DNA from: Gonioctena quinquepunctata
Taxonomy: Eukaryota > Arthropoda > Insecta > Coleoptera > Chrysomelidae
Direction of reading: 5' to 3'
NCBI GenBank assembly: GCA_018342105.1
Contig: JAFIRS010002575.1
Location: forward strand, 124,001 to 188,000
DNA: 64,000 nucleotides
Both the position numbers and the translations under genes were made by a program. The notes beneath the pieces were generated by a model. It did no database searches. It was not told the DNA's origin and worked only from the letters and a program-made list of their open reading frames with translations. Below are positions 54,640-64,000 of this stretch, one piece after another (positions within the stretch are counted from its first letter, which is position 1; every line of letters starts with the position of its first letter).

Positions 54640-57245
54640 CGCATAGCATAACATAGATATAACGACCTCTTTGAGTTTTTATCACTCAAACTGGACTACA
54701 TTCAGGAGAACCATCCAACAGCTGAAACCATAATCATGGGAGACTTTAATGTACATAACGCTGCCTGGCTCAAATTCTCTAACAAAACAGATGATGCGGG
54801 TCGTCAAGCCGAGGCCTTCGCCATCACTCATGGTCTAGAACAACTGGTCGAGCTACCAACCCGCATCCCTGATGTCAACAACCAGTCTGCCAATACACTA
54901 GATCTTTTCCTCACCACCAATCCTGACCCGTATAGAATAGAAGTTTGTGCCCCACTTGGAAACTCTGATCACACCCTCATCTCCACAACATGCTCTTTCC
55001 ATTTACCATCGAGCTGCACAATACCACCCCGTCTCATGTGGCATTACAATTCGGCCGACTGGGAAGGTCTTCGTATGTTTTTCTCAGCGTTTCCATGGAA
55101 GAGAGTTTGTTTCTCTTCAGTAGATCCAACACGATGTGCTGAGACAATTTCTGAAATCATCATGTTGGGGATGCAAACCTACATACCGAATACCGAAAGA
55201 AGAACATCATCCGATAAGACCTGGTTTAACAGAAACTGCTCTAGAGCTGTGACTTCCAAACAGGCAGCATACCATCGATGGTAAAAAATCCGGGCCCTGA
55301 GACCAGACAGCATATGTCGAGGCTAGAGGCATATGCAAAGAGACAATAGAATGCTCAAAAGATGCCCACAATGCCAAAATAAGATCAAAACTTGCTGAAT
55401 GTCCTAACGGATCCCGTTCATTTTGGTCTTTCGCCAAAGCTGTGGGAAGAAACTTCACTTCCAGCTCATTTCCTCCTCTAACCAAAGAAGATGGAACACC
55501 AGCAACGACTGCCCAGGAAAAAGCCAATATCTTTGCGCACCTATTTGCTGGAAATTCCACTCTGGATTTATCGGGAAAACAACCCCCGAACATTACACCT
55601 ATTGACAGTCAGAGGCCCGAGATCACCTTTCGCCAACGTACTATCAGAAAGATTTCGCTGGGTCTCAACACCAACAAAGCCTGTGGATCTGACGGAATCC
55701 CGCCGATTGTTCTCAAGAAATGTGCCCCCGAACTAACACCTGTTCTTTGCAAGTTGTTCAACCACTCTTACAATTTGGGGGTATTTCCGTCCAATTGGAA
55801 AATTGCAAGAGTACAGCCAGTCCCTAAAAAAGGCAAAAAGGCCCTACCTAGCAACTACAGACCTATCGCACTGCTATCTATTATTTCAAAAGTCATGGAA
55901 AAAGCCATCAACATCGAGCTCATGAAATATCTGGAAGACTCAGGAATTGTCAACGATAGGCAATATGGCTTCCGCCATCAGAGATCAACTGGTGACCTGC
56001 TCGCTTACGTCTCACATATATGGCAGCTATCTATTGAAAAGTATGGAGAAACTTTAGCTGTGGCATTAGATATCTCCAAGGCGTTCGATCGAGTTTGGCA
56101 CCAGGGACTCCTCGCCAAGCTTCCGTCTTATGGCTTGCCCCCTCAGCTGTGTTCTCTGCTTGCTAGTTTTCTCTCATACAGGTCTCTCCATGTAGTGGTC
56201 GATGGAGTTTCATCTGACACTCTACTCATAAATGCTGGTGTTCCGCAAGGATCTATTCTCGCACCAACACTATTTCTACTTCACATCAACGACCTGTTGA
56301 AAGCAACTTCATGTCCAGTACACAGCTTTGCCGATGATAGTACCCTCCATACCGCTTTCTCTTCCAGGGCCCCTATATCAGCCCGTGAAACCAGAAATGA
56401 ACGAGGAAGAAATGTTAATAATATAAATATGGACTTAGCAACAATTCTCGAGTGGGGATCTAATAACTTGGTAGAATTCAATGCAAACAAAACACAAGCA
56501 TGTATTTTCTCTAGAAAAGTCGATCTCACTGTGCCTAACATAACTTTGTCAGGAGTAACCATACCACTGAAGTCATCCATATCGATGCTTGGTATTACTA
56601 TCAGCAATAACCTTTCCTGGGAAAATCACGTGAGGTCCATTGCCAAAAGTGCATCCCAAAAACTTGGTTTTTTGTTTCGTGCCAAGAGCTATTTCACCCC
56701 CACCCAGCTGCTTATGATCTATAAGGCACAGATCCGACCTGTCCTGGAATACTGTTCCCATATTTGGAGCGCGGCACCTAAACATATCCTGAGGCTATTG
56801 GATTCTGTCCAAAAAAGGGCAATTCGTCTCGTCGGTGATGCCTCGCTTACAAATTCGCTCACTTGTCTGGAACACCGTAGAAAAGTTGGCGATTTGTCTC
56901 TATTTTATAGATATTTTCATGGGCGATGCTCTTCTGAAATATCAACAATCGTTCCTGCTTTGGCAGTCTCTTCGAGACTAACCCGTCAAGTTCAGTCATC
57001 ACACCCCTTCGTGGTCACTTTGGAGACCTGCAGAACATCACTTTCCAAAGACTCGTTCATCCAACGAACAGCGAAGCTTTGGAACTCATTGCCTAGGGAG
57101 GTGTTCCCCGAGGCACACAACCTCCAGAAATTTAAGAAGAACACCAACTCCAACCTTCGTTCCCTTGGTTCCCACGATGTTCTCTGAACATTACAGGATA
57201 TCCCTTTTCGTGGGAACCAGAACATAAAAAAAAAAAAAAATAGCC
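54640..57245 (+). mobile_element. 5'-truncated non-LTR retrotransposon inside the mariner-like element
   Basis: It begins inside the endonuclease region and ends with a poly(A) of about 15-16 residues. The breakpoint is defined by the interrupted mariner arm. Target-site duplication is minimal or altered (CG shared). It has higher GC than its surroundings. Confidence 0.88.
54736..57187 (+). pseudogene. Non-LTR ORF2: endonuclease C-terminus and complete reverse transcriptase, one break
   Basis: 54736-55284 encodes the endonuclease end: MGDFNVHNAAW, TLDLFLTTNP, GNSDHTLIST. A TAA at 55282 plus a frame change follows, after which the frame is open from about 55340 to the TGA at 57185. The reverse transcriptase has SDGIPPIVLKKCAPELTPVL, NYRPIALLSIISKVMEK, QYGFRHQRSTGDLL, ALDISKAFDRVWH (motif A intact), NAGVPQGSILAPTLF and FADDSTLH (catalytic FADD). 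The C-terminal connection has a YCSHIWSAAP block and LWNSLPREVFP, common in CR1/Jockey-group LINEs. This is the best-kept retroelement protein in the window. The clade is inferred. Confidence 0.88.
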
Positions 57246-57503
57246 GTTATTATCAGTAGCTTGCGGCTAAGCGGGAATCGACCGGTATTCTGAATTCACT
57301 ATAGAGTAAAGAAACATTACTATGGAAAATATCGAAAAATGTTATCAAAAAAAGTTGTTTGCAATTGGAAGATATTCCCAGTTATCCAGTTTAGTATCGG
57401 CCGCTCTGGACTGGGTGGCCGATGCGAGAAGTTCTCGATAAATGTCAAAAAATACGGCGAACTGTCAACTCTGCGTTTCGTGTGAGCATCATACTTACTC
57501 GTG

Positions 57504-58420
57504 ATGAAAAAATGGAGATAGTTCTATTATACGGTGATCATTATAAAACGTCACGTGAAGTTTTTATGAAAACTGGGTAACTGAAGATGACAAATCAGCT
57601 ATGAATGTGATGCAAAGTATTGTCGAGAAGCTCAAGCTTTTGATAAATCAGCTTTCTGCGGATACTGAAATATCACAGACTTCTATTAGAAGAATCCTGA
57701 GGGAGAATGGGTTCCGACCGAACGAACCCAAGTTTATCAACACTTTGAAGGAGCGGGATTATGATTCAAGGTTTGAATTTTGCATGTGGGCGCAGGGGAA
57801 AATTGAAGACGATGGCAGGTTTGCTAGTAATTTTTTTCTTCTGACGAAGCTAATTCCACATCTTATGGGACAGTATCTTCACAGCACTGCTTCTGGTGGT
57901 CGGATGAGAATCCTGATTTTGTTATTGACTGCAGAGATCAATACTCGTTTAAAAATAACATCTGCGTAGGAATCTCCGAGACAACAGGAATAATTGGGCC
58001 TTTCTTTTTCCGTCGTAATCTTAACTCCAAAGATTACCTACATTTTTTGAAAAATGAAAATGGCTCCTATATTGATCAGATGCCATTATATGTTAGATAC
58101 GATATATGGTTTATGCAATATGGAGCATCGATTCATAGTACGAGAAATGTTACAAACTGGCTAAATCAAACATTTCAAAATCGATGGATAGGGATGCGTT
58201 CCATTCATTTATGGCCGCCAAGGTCACCAGACCTTACTCCTCTTGATTTCTAGTTTTGGAGATATGTCAAGATGGAGGTATATCGAAACAGATCGTTTTG
58301 AAACGTTGATCAACTTGAGGTTGAAATCAGGCGAGTTATACGAGTAATTCCTCAAGAACACGTGATAAATGCCATAAAAGAATTCCAGAAACGTACAATT
58401 GTCTGCATTGAATGAGAAGG
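57504..58420 (+). pseudogene. Mariner-type transposase, frameshifted (host element of the LINE)
   Basis: DEKMEIVLLYGDHYKTSREV is the N-terminal helix region. QTSIRRILRENGF and FEFCMWAQGK follow. The second Asp region reads DIWFMQYGASIHS, where the usual Asp is Tyr (QYGA for QDGA). The third region is LWPPRSPDLTPLDF followed by a stop. Several frame changes make it dead. Confidence 0.8.
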
Positions 58421-58974
58421 GCGTCACACTGAAATGTAAATTTACGAATTTTGTTAGGTAGGTACACCTACCTACCAAGTCTTAATTTAAATATTTTTTT
58501 GGGTTATTAATTTTACAAATATTATTTTTCTTATAAAGATTGAACCTTTTTTAGGTGCTGGCTTTATTTTTTTTTTTCTCATTTTCAAGATTTTGTTAGA
58601 TCAGTTAATTGCTCTGACAGACAATTCATGCTAATTCAATTTACTACGTAATAAATATTTGTCGATGATTCCCATTAAAAATTGAGGAAAAATCATTAAG
58701 CAGTTATTGAAATCAGTAATTGGTAGACTAAACTGGATAACTGTGCATGTCTTTCAATTGCAAACAACTTTTTTCAATAACATTTTTTGATATTTTACAT
58801 AGTAATGTGTCTATAGTGAATTTAGAATATCGGCCCATTTCCCGCTTAGTCGCACGCCACTGATAATAACGTATTTAGCCTAATTGAATGCATCAACTTT
58901 TATGAGAGTGAAATTTTCTGAGACACTATTAATAAAAAGTTTCCCATATGGTTCCAAGATTTTGGCGGACACTG

Positions 58975-59435
58975 TATATAGGGAAATGATTTTTATTTGG
59001 GAAGCAGTCAGGTATGTTCAATTCGATTAATATTCTTCGTTTTTCAGTGGAGCTTTCGATATTGTTCATTATCTTTATCAAGACTTCTCAACAATATGTG
59101 TGATTAATATCAGAATATTATTACAAAATATCCTACTTGAAAAGATGAATATTAAAAATAAGTTTCAAAGAGTGGCATTAGACGTTTCTTTTATGAAAGA
59201 AAAATTGTAAGGATAGACAGTGTCAATTGACTTTTTACAAAATATCAAAAAATATATACAGATGAAAAATTCAAAGAGCTATTACTTGAATTCAGTTCAT
59301 TTCGTTTGTGAAAAATATAAGTGTGAATAGAACTCAAATCGTCAATATCTGTTATTTATTGATGATGTTATGTTTACTTTCGTTAATGTGTACTATTTCT
59401 AGAAAAAGTATTTTCGACAAGACACTTCCAAAATC
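58975..59435. other. No gene recognised
   Basis: AT-rich flank with no supported feature. Confidence 0.4.
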
Positions 59436-59439
59436 TAAT

Positions 59440-60060
59440 CTAACAGAATGAGTGGATAGAGCACAAAATCTTATGAACCTCCTACAATCATCCTTGTGGC
59501 CTGTGATTCCATATTTAAATAATTGTTTTGTTTGACCAATGTAAACTTGATCACAATCAATACATGATATTTTATAAACGATATTTGATTGGAATTCCTT
59601 TGGAATTGGTTTTGAATTAGATGGAATTGGAAATTGTTTTTATATCATTATTCTAATTTATATTCTTGTTATTAAGGACTTCAATCAACTTTGGAGTCGG
59701 ATGTTGAATATGAGGTAAACTTTTTAAAGTTATTCTATCAATGTTGTTGTTATATGGTGAATTCAGAATTGGAGGAATGTTATATGATGAAGTACTGAAT
59801 ATTATTTTATTGCCTAAAGAATTTGGGTATGAATTTTCGAGAAGTATCATTTTTAGTTCATCCAAACACTCTTTTCTCAAAGAGGGATGAGTTAATTTCT
59901 CTACAACTGTTTTCATATTTATATTGGTGATAACATTTATTTCAATATTGTTCGAGTGATATGAATGGAAATTTATTGGTCTATTGCTATTTATGGGTTT
60001 TCTGTACCACCTTGTGATCAATTTGTTATCCGCATTGAGAATAGAGTGTTTCAATCAAAC
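59440..60060 (-). pseudogene. Penelope-like element fragment (RT C-terminus and GIY-YIG endonuclease)
   Basis: On the minus strand LITRWYRKPINSNRPINFHS and ELKMILLENSYPNSLGN match the C-terminal reverse transcriptase/linker of Penelope-like elements (pattern T.WY.KP..S.R.LN..S). Downstream, in a broken frame near 59600-59530, YKISCIDCDQVYIGQTKQL matches the start of the GIY-YIG endonuclease (C..C...YIGQT). Penelope enzymes insert using this nicking domain. The copy is truncated and frameshifted. Confidence 0.8.
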
Positions 60061-60061
60061 T

Positions 60062-60420
60062 TCTCGAAAATTCATACCCAAATTCTTTAGTTAATAAATT
60101 TATTTTTATTATCATATAACATTCCTCTTATTCCAAATTCACCAAATAACAACAACATAAATAGAATAAATTATGAAAGTTTACCTCATATTCAACTCCA
60201 AAGTTGATTAAAGTCCTTGATAACAAAAATGTAAAAATAGAAAACACTAACATAAAAACAATTTCCAATCTCCATACTGAATTGAAAACACCAATTCCAA
60301 TCAAATATTGTTTATAAAAACAATGTAGATTACATTGGCCAAACAAAAGGATTATTTAAAGATATAATCACATGAAAAATTGTAGGAGGTCCATGAGATT
60401 TTGTGCTCTATCCTGTCATT
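60062..60420 (+). pseudogene. Second Penelope-like fragment, inverted relative to the first
   Basis: The plus strand repeats the same region as 59440-60060 in the opposite direction. TTCTCGAAAATTCATACCCA, CCAAATAACAACAACATAAA, TTTACCTCATATTCAACTCC and GTAGATTACATTGGCCAAAC (YIGQT region) each have complements in the first copy. It is further degraded. Together they make an inverted pair with a near-zero spacer. Confidence 0.75.
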
Positions 60421-60839
60421 CTATAACTCACAGAATAACCTACGTCGCACAAACAAAGCAATTATTCTTTAATTTTTAGTAAGTACCCCTTAATCTATGC
60501 ATTTTTGTAAATGCATCTTCGTTATGAGACCTTTTTCCTATAATTTCTGAGCTATCTAGTTCTTCAATGAGGAGACCATCTGAAGATTAGCACGTTCGCC
60601 ATCCTGGAGCTGTCATCTTCAGTTTATGAATTCTCACAAAAAAATCAATAATCTTCGACTAAATTCATAATCTCCGACCCCAAAAACCCCGACATACCAA
60701 TTTTGAATGAAAACGGTGCGTTATCACAAAACTTGTCTACCATCTTGGAGCTGCCATCTTGAATTTATAAATTTTTACGATAATTTCATAATCTCCGACC
60801 CCGAAAACCTCCACATACCTCCACAGACCAGTTTTCTGC
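60421..60839. other. No gene; CATAATCTCCGACCCC direct repeat
   Basis: Two similar ~120-bp pieces (CCATCCTGGAGCTGTCATCTT and CCATCTTGGAGCTGCCATCTT, each followed by TCATAATCTCCGACCCC) form a degenerate tandem duplication. Confidence 0.5.
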
Positions 60840-61208
60840 TCTGAGTCGTTCCTCCTTTCGGAGTACCAATTCGTCTCTATTTGGAATTAGGACGGTAAAA
60901 TGCAGGTCATAGTTGACTGTTGGAGGCATTATATCGAAGGTCATTCCCAGAATTCTGTGACTTTCGGTGTCTACCAGCAGTTTGCTACCCTCAAAGCCTA
61001 AGCCTGTTGTTTACAGCTAGCAATATACGCAATTATGTATGTTAGCCTCTCTCTCCAGAAGAATATGCAGAGGAGGTGAGTCTAGAAGAATTTCCATAGC
61101 TGCTGACGGTGTGGTGCTGATAGATCCAGTGATCGCCAGACAGGCCTGTCTTTGTATACTAGAGAGCTTTGCTTGGGCCGTACGCTGTGAAGCGTATATG
61201 ATCACCAA
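60840..61208 (-). pseudogene. Non-LTR ORF2 C-terminal fragment (R1/LOA-like)
   Basis: AKLSSIQRQACLAITGSIST and TPSAAMEILLDSPPLHILLE form the well-known connection after the reverse transcriptase of R1/LOA/Jockey ORF2s (QR.ACL.ITG...TTP..A.E.LL...PL). The next ~180 bases read EEERLRAENW-like text in a shifted frame, where these elements begin an RNase H region. It is a short remnant. Confidence 0.7.
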
Positions 61209-61700
61209 GCATATATGATCATTGGTCTAATAATCATCACATATATACAGTGGATTTGTTTGGGGCCAATGCCCTACGATTTTTCACAAATTCTGAGACA
61301 TGTCAATTAGGATTATTTGGCTTTGTATAGAAAATTTTCCATCAAAGTAGTGAAATGTGGATGATGGCTGTTTGGATATCTATGTTGATATTATTCAGCA
61401 GCAGCTCTGGCATGGAAATAGAATCTGTTTGGCATGCAACCAATCAATTATTCAAGAGATTCATCACCTTCAAGAAGATCCAGGATGTTTCAGATTGAAT
61501 ATTTTAACACAATCCTCAAGGCACATGGGTATAATTTGCGGTGGTCTTCAAAGATAGAATGCAGAGGCAATGTGTTCATAAATCAGATTATCTATATACC
61601 AGAAAATACCCGTTCCTGAATTCATCTTGATGATCGTGGGTTTTATTTCCCATCCTGCAGATGGGCTCAAGATATATCAATAGACCTCACGCTCTGGAAG
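61209..61700. other. No gene firmly recognised; may include 5' part of the next transposon
   Basis: Short plus-strand frames (61357-61619) have no motif I know. Their position before the transposase would suit an N-terminal exon or 5' flank. Confidence 0.35.
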
Positions 61701-61753
61701 GTCAGGAACTTCAATAATTCTAAGACGAACTCAGAACTGCCGCTAAGCGTAAA

Positions 61754-63128
61754 TTGAATTACGTGGACGAGAATAGTTTTTCTGATGAAGAATTCAAATC
61801 CATTGCTCTGCTCACAAAAGAACAGTTTGGTGACTTATATAATCATTGTGTATCTGTACCAAGACAATATAGAGGTGATAGACATAAAAAAAAAAAAATT
61901 GGTATTCTTATGCAAACTATTTCTGGTGAATTTTTAGCCATCATATTAAATTATCCAAGCCGCCAGGCAACAAGTTTAGTGATAACTAAAGTGCGAGAAT
62001 CTTTGATGACTCGTTTCGTACCCGATAATATAGGATTTACCGCAATAGCAACAATTCATAGAACGACTTGTTAGTGTTTGTACAATCCTAAACCCAATGA
62101 ACCAAAAGCAATAGTTTATATAGATGGTACGTATTTGTACATAGACAAAAGTTGCAACTTCCGGGTATTACGACAATCATATTCTCAACACGAAGGGAGA
62201 CATTTAATCAAACCAGTCCTAATTGTGGATACTGTTGGTTACATTTTGGATATTCAAGGCCTATATTTCGCAGTTCGGGAAATAATGATACTCGCATACT
62301 GCATAGTGAATTAAGTATAGATGTCAATCAAATGAGAAGATGGTTTCAACCAAGTGATATTTTTATTGTAGATAGGGGCTACCGAGATGCTCTTTCTTTT
62401 CTTCAGAATATCGGCATTCATTGTGAAATGCCTTCAGTTCTACTTCGAGGACGAAGACAATTACTAACCAACGAAGCCAACAAGTCCAGAATCATAACAA
62501 AAACTAGATGGATAGTTGAGGCACGGAATGGTCATTTGAAGACACTGTTAAAAAAAATCACAAAATTGATAAACATCGTATTAAAAATATAAAATGTTTT
62601 CTACAAATAGCAGGTGAAGGAGATGCCAACCTAGAATTGGCAAATATAATGTTGGAGAAGGCTAATAGAGTCAACGTAGCTCAAGGCAGAGTTGGAGCAG
62701 AAAATGTAAATATGAGACGTGGTAAGTGGACATTACTCAGACAGGATCATTTCAATGAATTCCCAAGATTAGATTTACAATTGGTACGAGATATACCTGT
62801 TGGAATATACCAGGTAGAATTGGCAGCATCGTATATACAAGATACTGTATATCATCATGATGAAAATGAATTTCAAATGGATGCAAAAACGAATGAGCGT
62901 GGATTTTTACGAATGAGAGTTCATTCAAGATTCCGTAATGCCACCAAATATCAATTATTCATTGCATTCGAAGCAAATGTAGAGGATATGGAAAAAATTG
63001 ATAGTGTTGGCGATTTATATTTGGATATTATTGCACTTGTGAAACTGGAGCCAGGACCCTTGGATGTTGTGCCCATGTGGCCATTGTTATCTGGTACCTT
63101 GGCTACGCACGTCATGAACAGTACATAA
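61754..63128 (+). pseudogene. DDE_Tnp_4-type transposase (PIF/Harbinger or ISL2EU-like), frameshifted
   Basis: The frame has no ATG. The N-terminal helical part FSDEEFKSIALLTKEQFGDL and KKIGILMQTISGEFLAIILN are followed by one TAG at 62072. The catalytic region has AIVYIDGTYLYIDKS (first Asp), RQSYSQHEGRHLIKPVLIVD, then after a frameshift near 62250 GNNDTRILHSEL, IFIVDRGYRDALSF (second Asp) and TRWIVEARNGHLK (Glu). A second shift in an A-run near 62550 leads to the C-terminal 163-residue frame ending at 63128 (VPMWPLLSGTLATHVMNST). These are the DDE_Tnp_4 signatures. Terminal repeats were not found in the window. Confidence 0.8.
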
Positions 63129-64000
63129 GGTATCCATCAAATGTTAATCAGGTGTTCTGATTCTATCATCATTTTCTGTATGTTGTTCATGTCATCATTC
63201 TTTTCAGTTCATTGGGACCCTGTTATATATTGTTTTTCCTTTCAAAGAATTCCACAGTTTTGATATTGAAGTAGGTAATATAATACATCATCAATCAAGA
63301 TCAATTGACATTGTCCGGCAGTAAGCCCAAGGTTTCCAACAGGATGTCATCTGAACACTGAAACTTGAATAATTCTGGATTTCCTGTCGTTCTCCATTAG
63401 CAACCTATACATTATACATTTTAAAGGTATATGAGCATATTTCGTTTCCTATTTTGTTGTAAATCAATGTTTCTGTTTTAATTATTTGCAATATTTCTCG
63501 AGATTCTTCCACCATCATTCGAATTGTTCAACTAATCGTAGTGGATGAAGTTTTATTTACTAATAATATTGTTCAAAATCTTTCGGCAGATGTGTGTCGA
63601 ACAGAATGTATTTGTGGAAATGTTTCAATAAAATCAATATCAAACATAACTACTTCCGGGAAATTATCAGTCAAATACACTAGTTTTTGATCCACCCTGT
63701 ATATTTTATATATCTGCAGAGTGAACTTCCACCGTGAACGATCGAGTTTGTAACCGACTTTTCCGGAATTTCAGGCATTTGGATATATCCATAAGCAGGA
63801 CTGGTGTGCAGTTTCATGGGAGATACATAATAGATATGTCAGTTTAATTCAGGAGATCCTAATATCATCAATCGCAATTTATATTGGTATCCCACAAAAT
63901 ATCTGAAAATGAATTAAATTCCACCTCTCAACTTTTTGGAAATCACTGAAAAACTTGCTATCGTTGGACTCACCCTGTATATCGTCTGTACGTGTAGGAA
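63129..64000. other. No gene; mariner-like end words
   Basis: CACCCTGTATA occurs near 63691 and 63974, like the outer ends of mariner-like elements here, but no partner is inside the window. The second could be an end of an element that lies beyond base 64000. Confidence 0.4.

Larger units (their letters stand above)
54534..58974 (+). mobile_element. Tc1/mariner-like element split by a LINE insertion
   Basis: Left CACTGTCCGCCAAAATCTTG and right (reversed) CAGTGTCCGCCAAAATCTTG are bordered by TA. The left arm stops at CTAAATACG (54639) and resumes at GTTATTATCAG (57246). The right arm reads continuously (reversed CTAAATACGTTATTATCAG), which fixes the LINE breakpoint. Without the LINE the element would be about 1.84 kb. 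Confidence 0.9.

Noticed and set aside
1..64000. CRISPR arrays, operons or bacterial systems
   Set aside because: No regularly spaced short direct repeats with unique spacers; introns, SINEs and LINEs show an animal nuclear genome.

Overview
The window looks like AT-rich nuclear DNA from an insect. I can support only one intact host gene: a seven-exon Methuselah-like (Mth/Mthl) GPCR on the minus strand. Its coding part runs from 39404 down to 7181 and encodes about 403 residues. All splice phases fit, and an N-terminal signal peptide, seven membrane segments and a stop codon are visible. Methuselah-like receptors are arthropod genes and the transposon mix is insect-like. A beetle is plausible, but the sequence does not prove it.

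Almost everything else is mobile DNA or repeats. Left edge (1-6600): a decayed minus-strand CR1/Jockey-type non-LTR retrotransposon with ORF1 and ORF2, then direct repeats and a short recombinase-like ORF. Receptor gene (7181-39410): three long introns carry a DUF4780-like retroelement with target-site duplications, a piggyBac-type fragment, a 447-bp element with perfect 34-bp terminal inverted repeats, a tRNA-derived SINE, a 1.3-kb foldback, a cluster of GC-rich hairpins and three Tc1/mariner-like units. Intron 1 is nearly all one mariner-like element.

Right part (39410-64000): a 0.8-kb TIR element, three tRNA-Thr-like sequences in a row, two satellite arrays, three copies (counting one at 17 kb) of a ~1-kb element with inverted arms, a mariner-like element with a duplicated catalytic core, a second mariner-like element split by a nearly full-length non-LTR ORF2, two inverted Penelope-like fragments with a GIY-YIG motif, and a frameshifted DDE_Tnp_4 transposase.

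The most notable item is a hammerhead-ribozyme-like motif (12807-12852, minus). It has both conserved core boxes, stem II, a short stem III and a 6-bp stem I. It lies inside the 34-bp-TIR element and in the sense direction of receptor intron 4, so it could act on the receptor pre-mRNA. I saw no other candidate for a new coding system; the other genes are selfish elements in various stages of decay.
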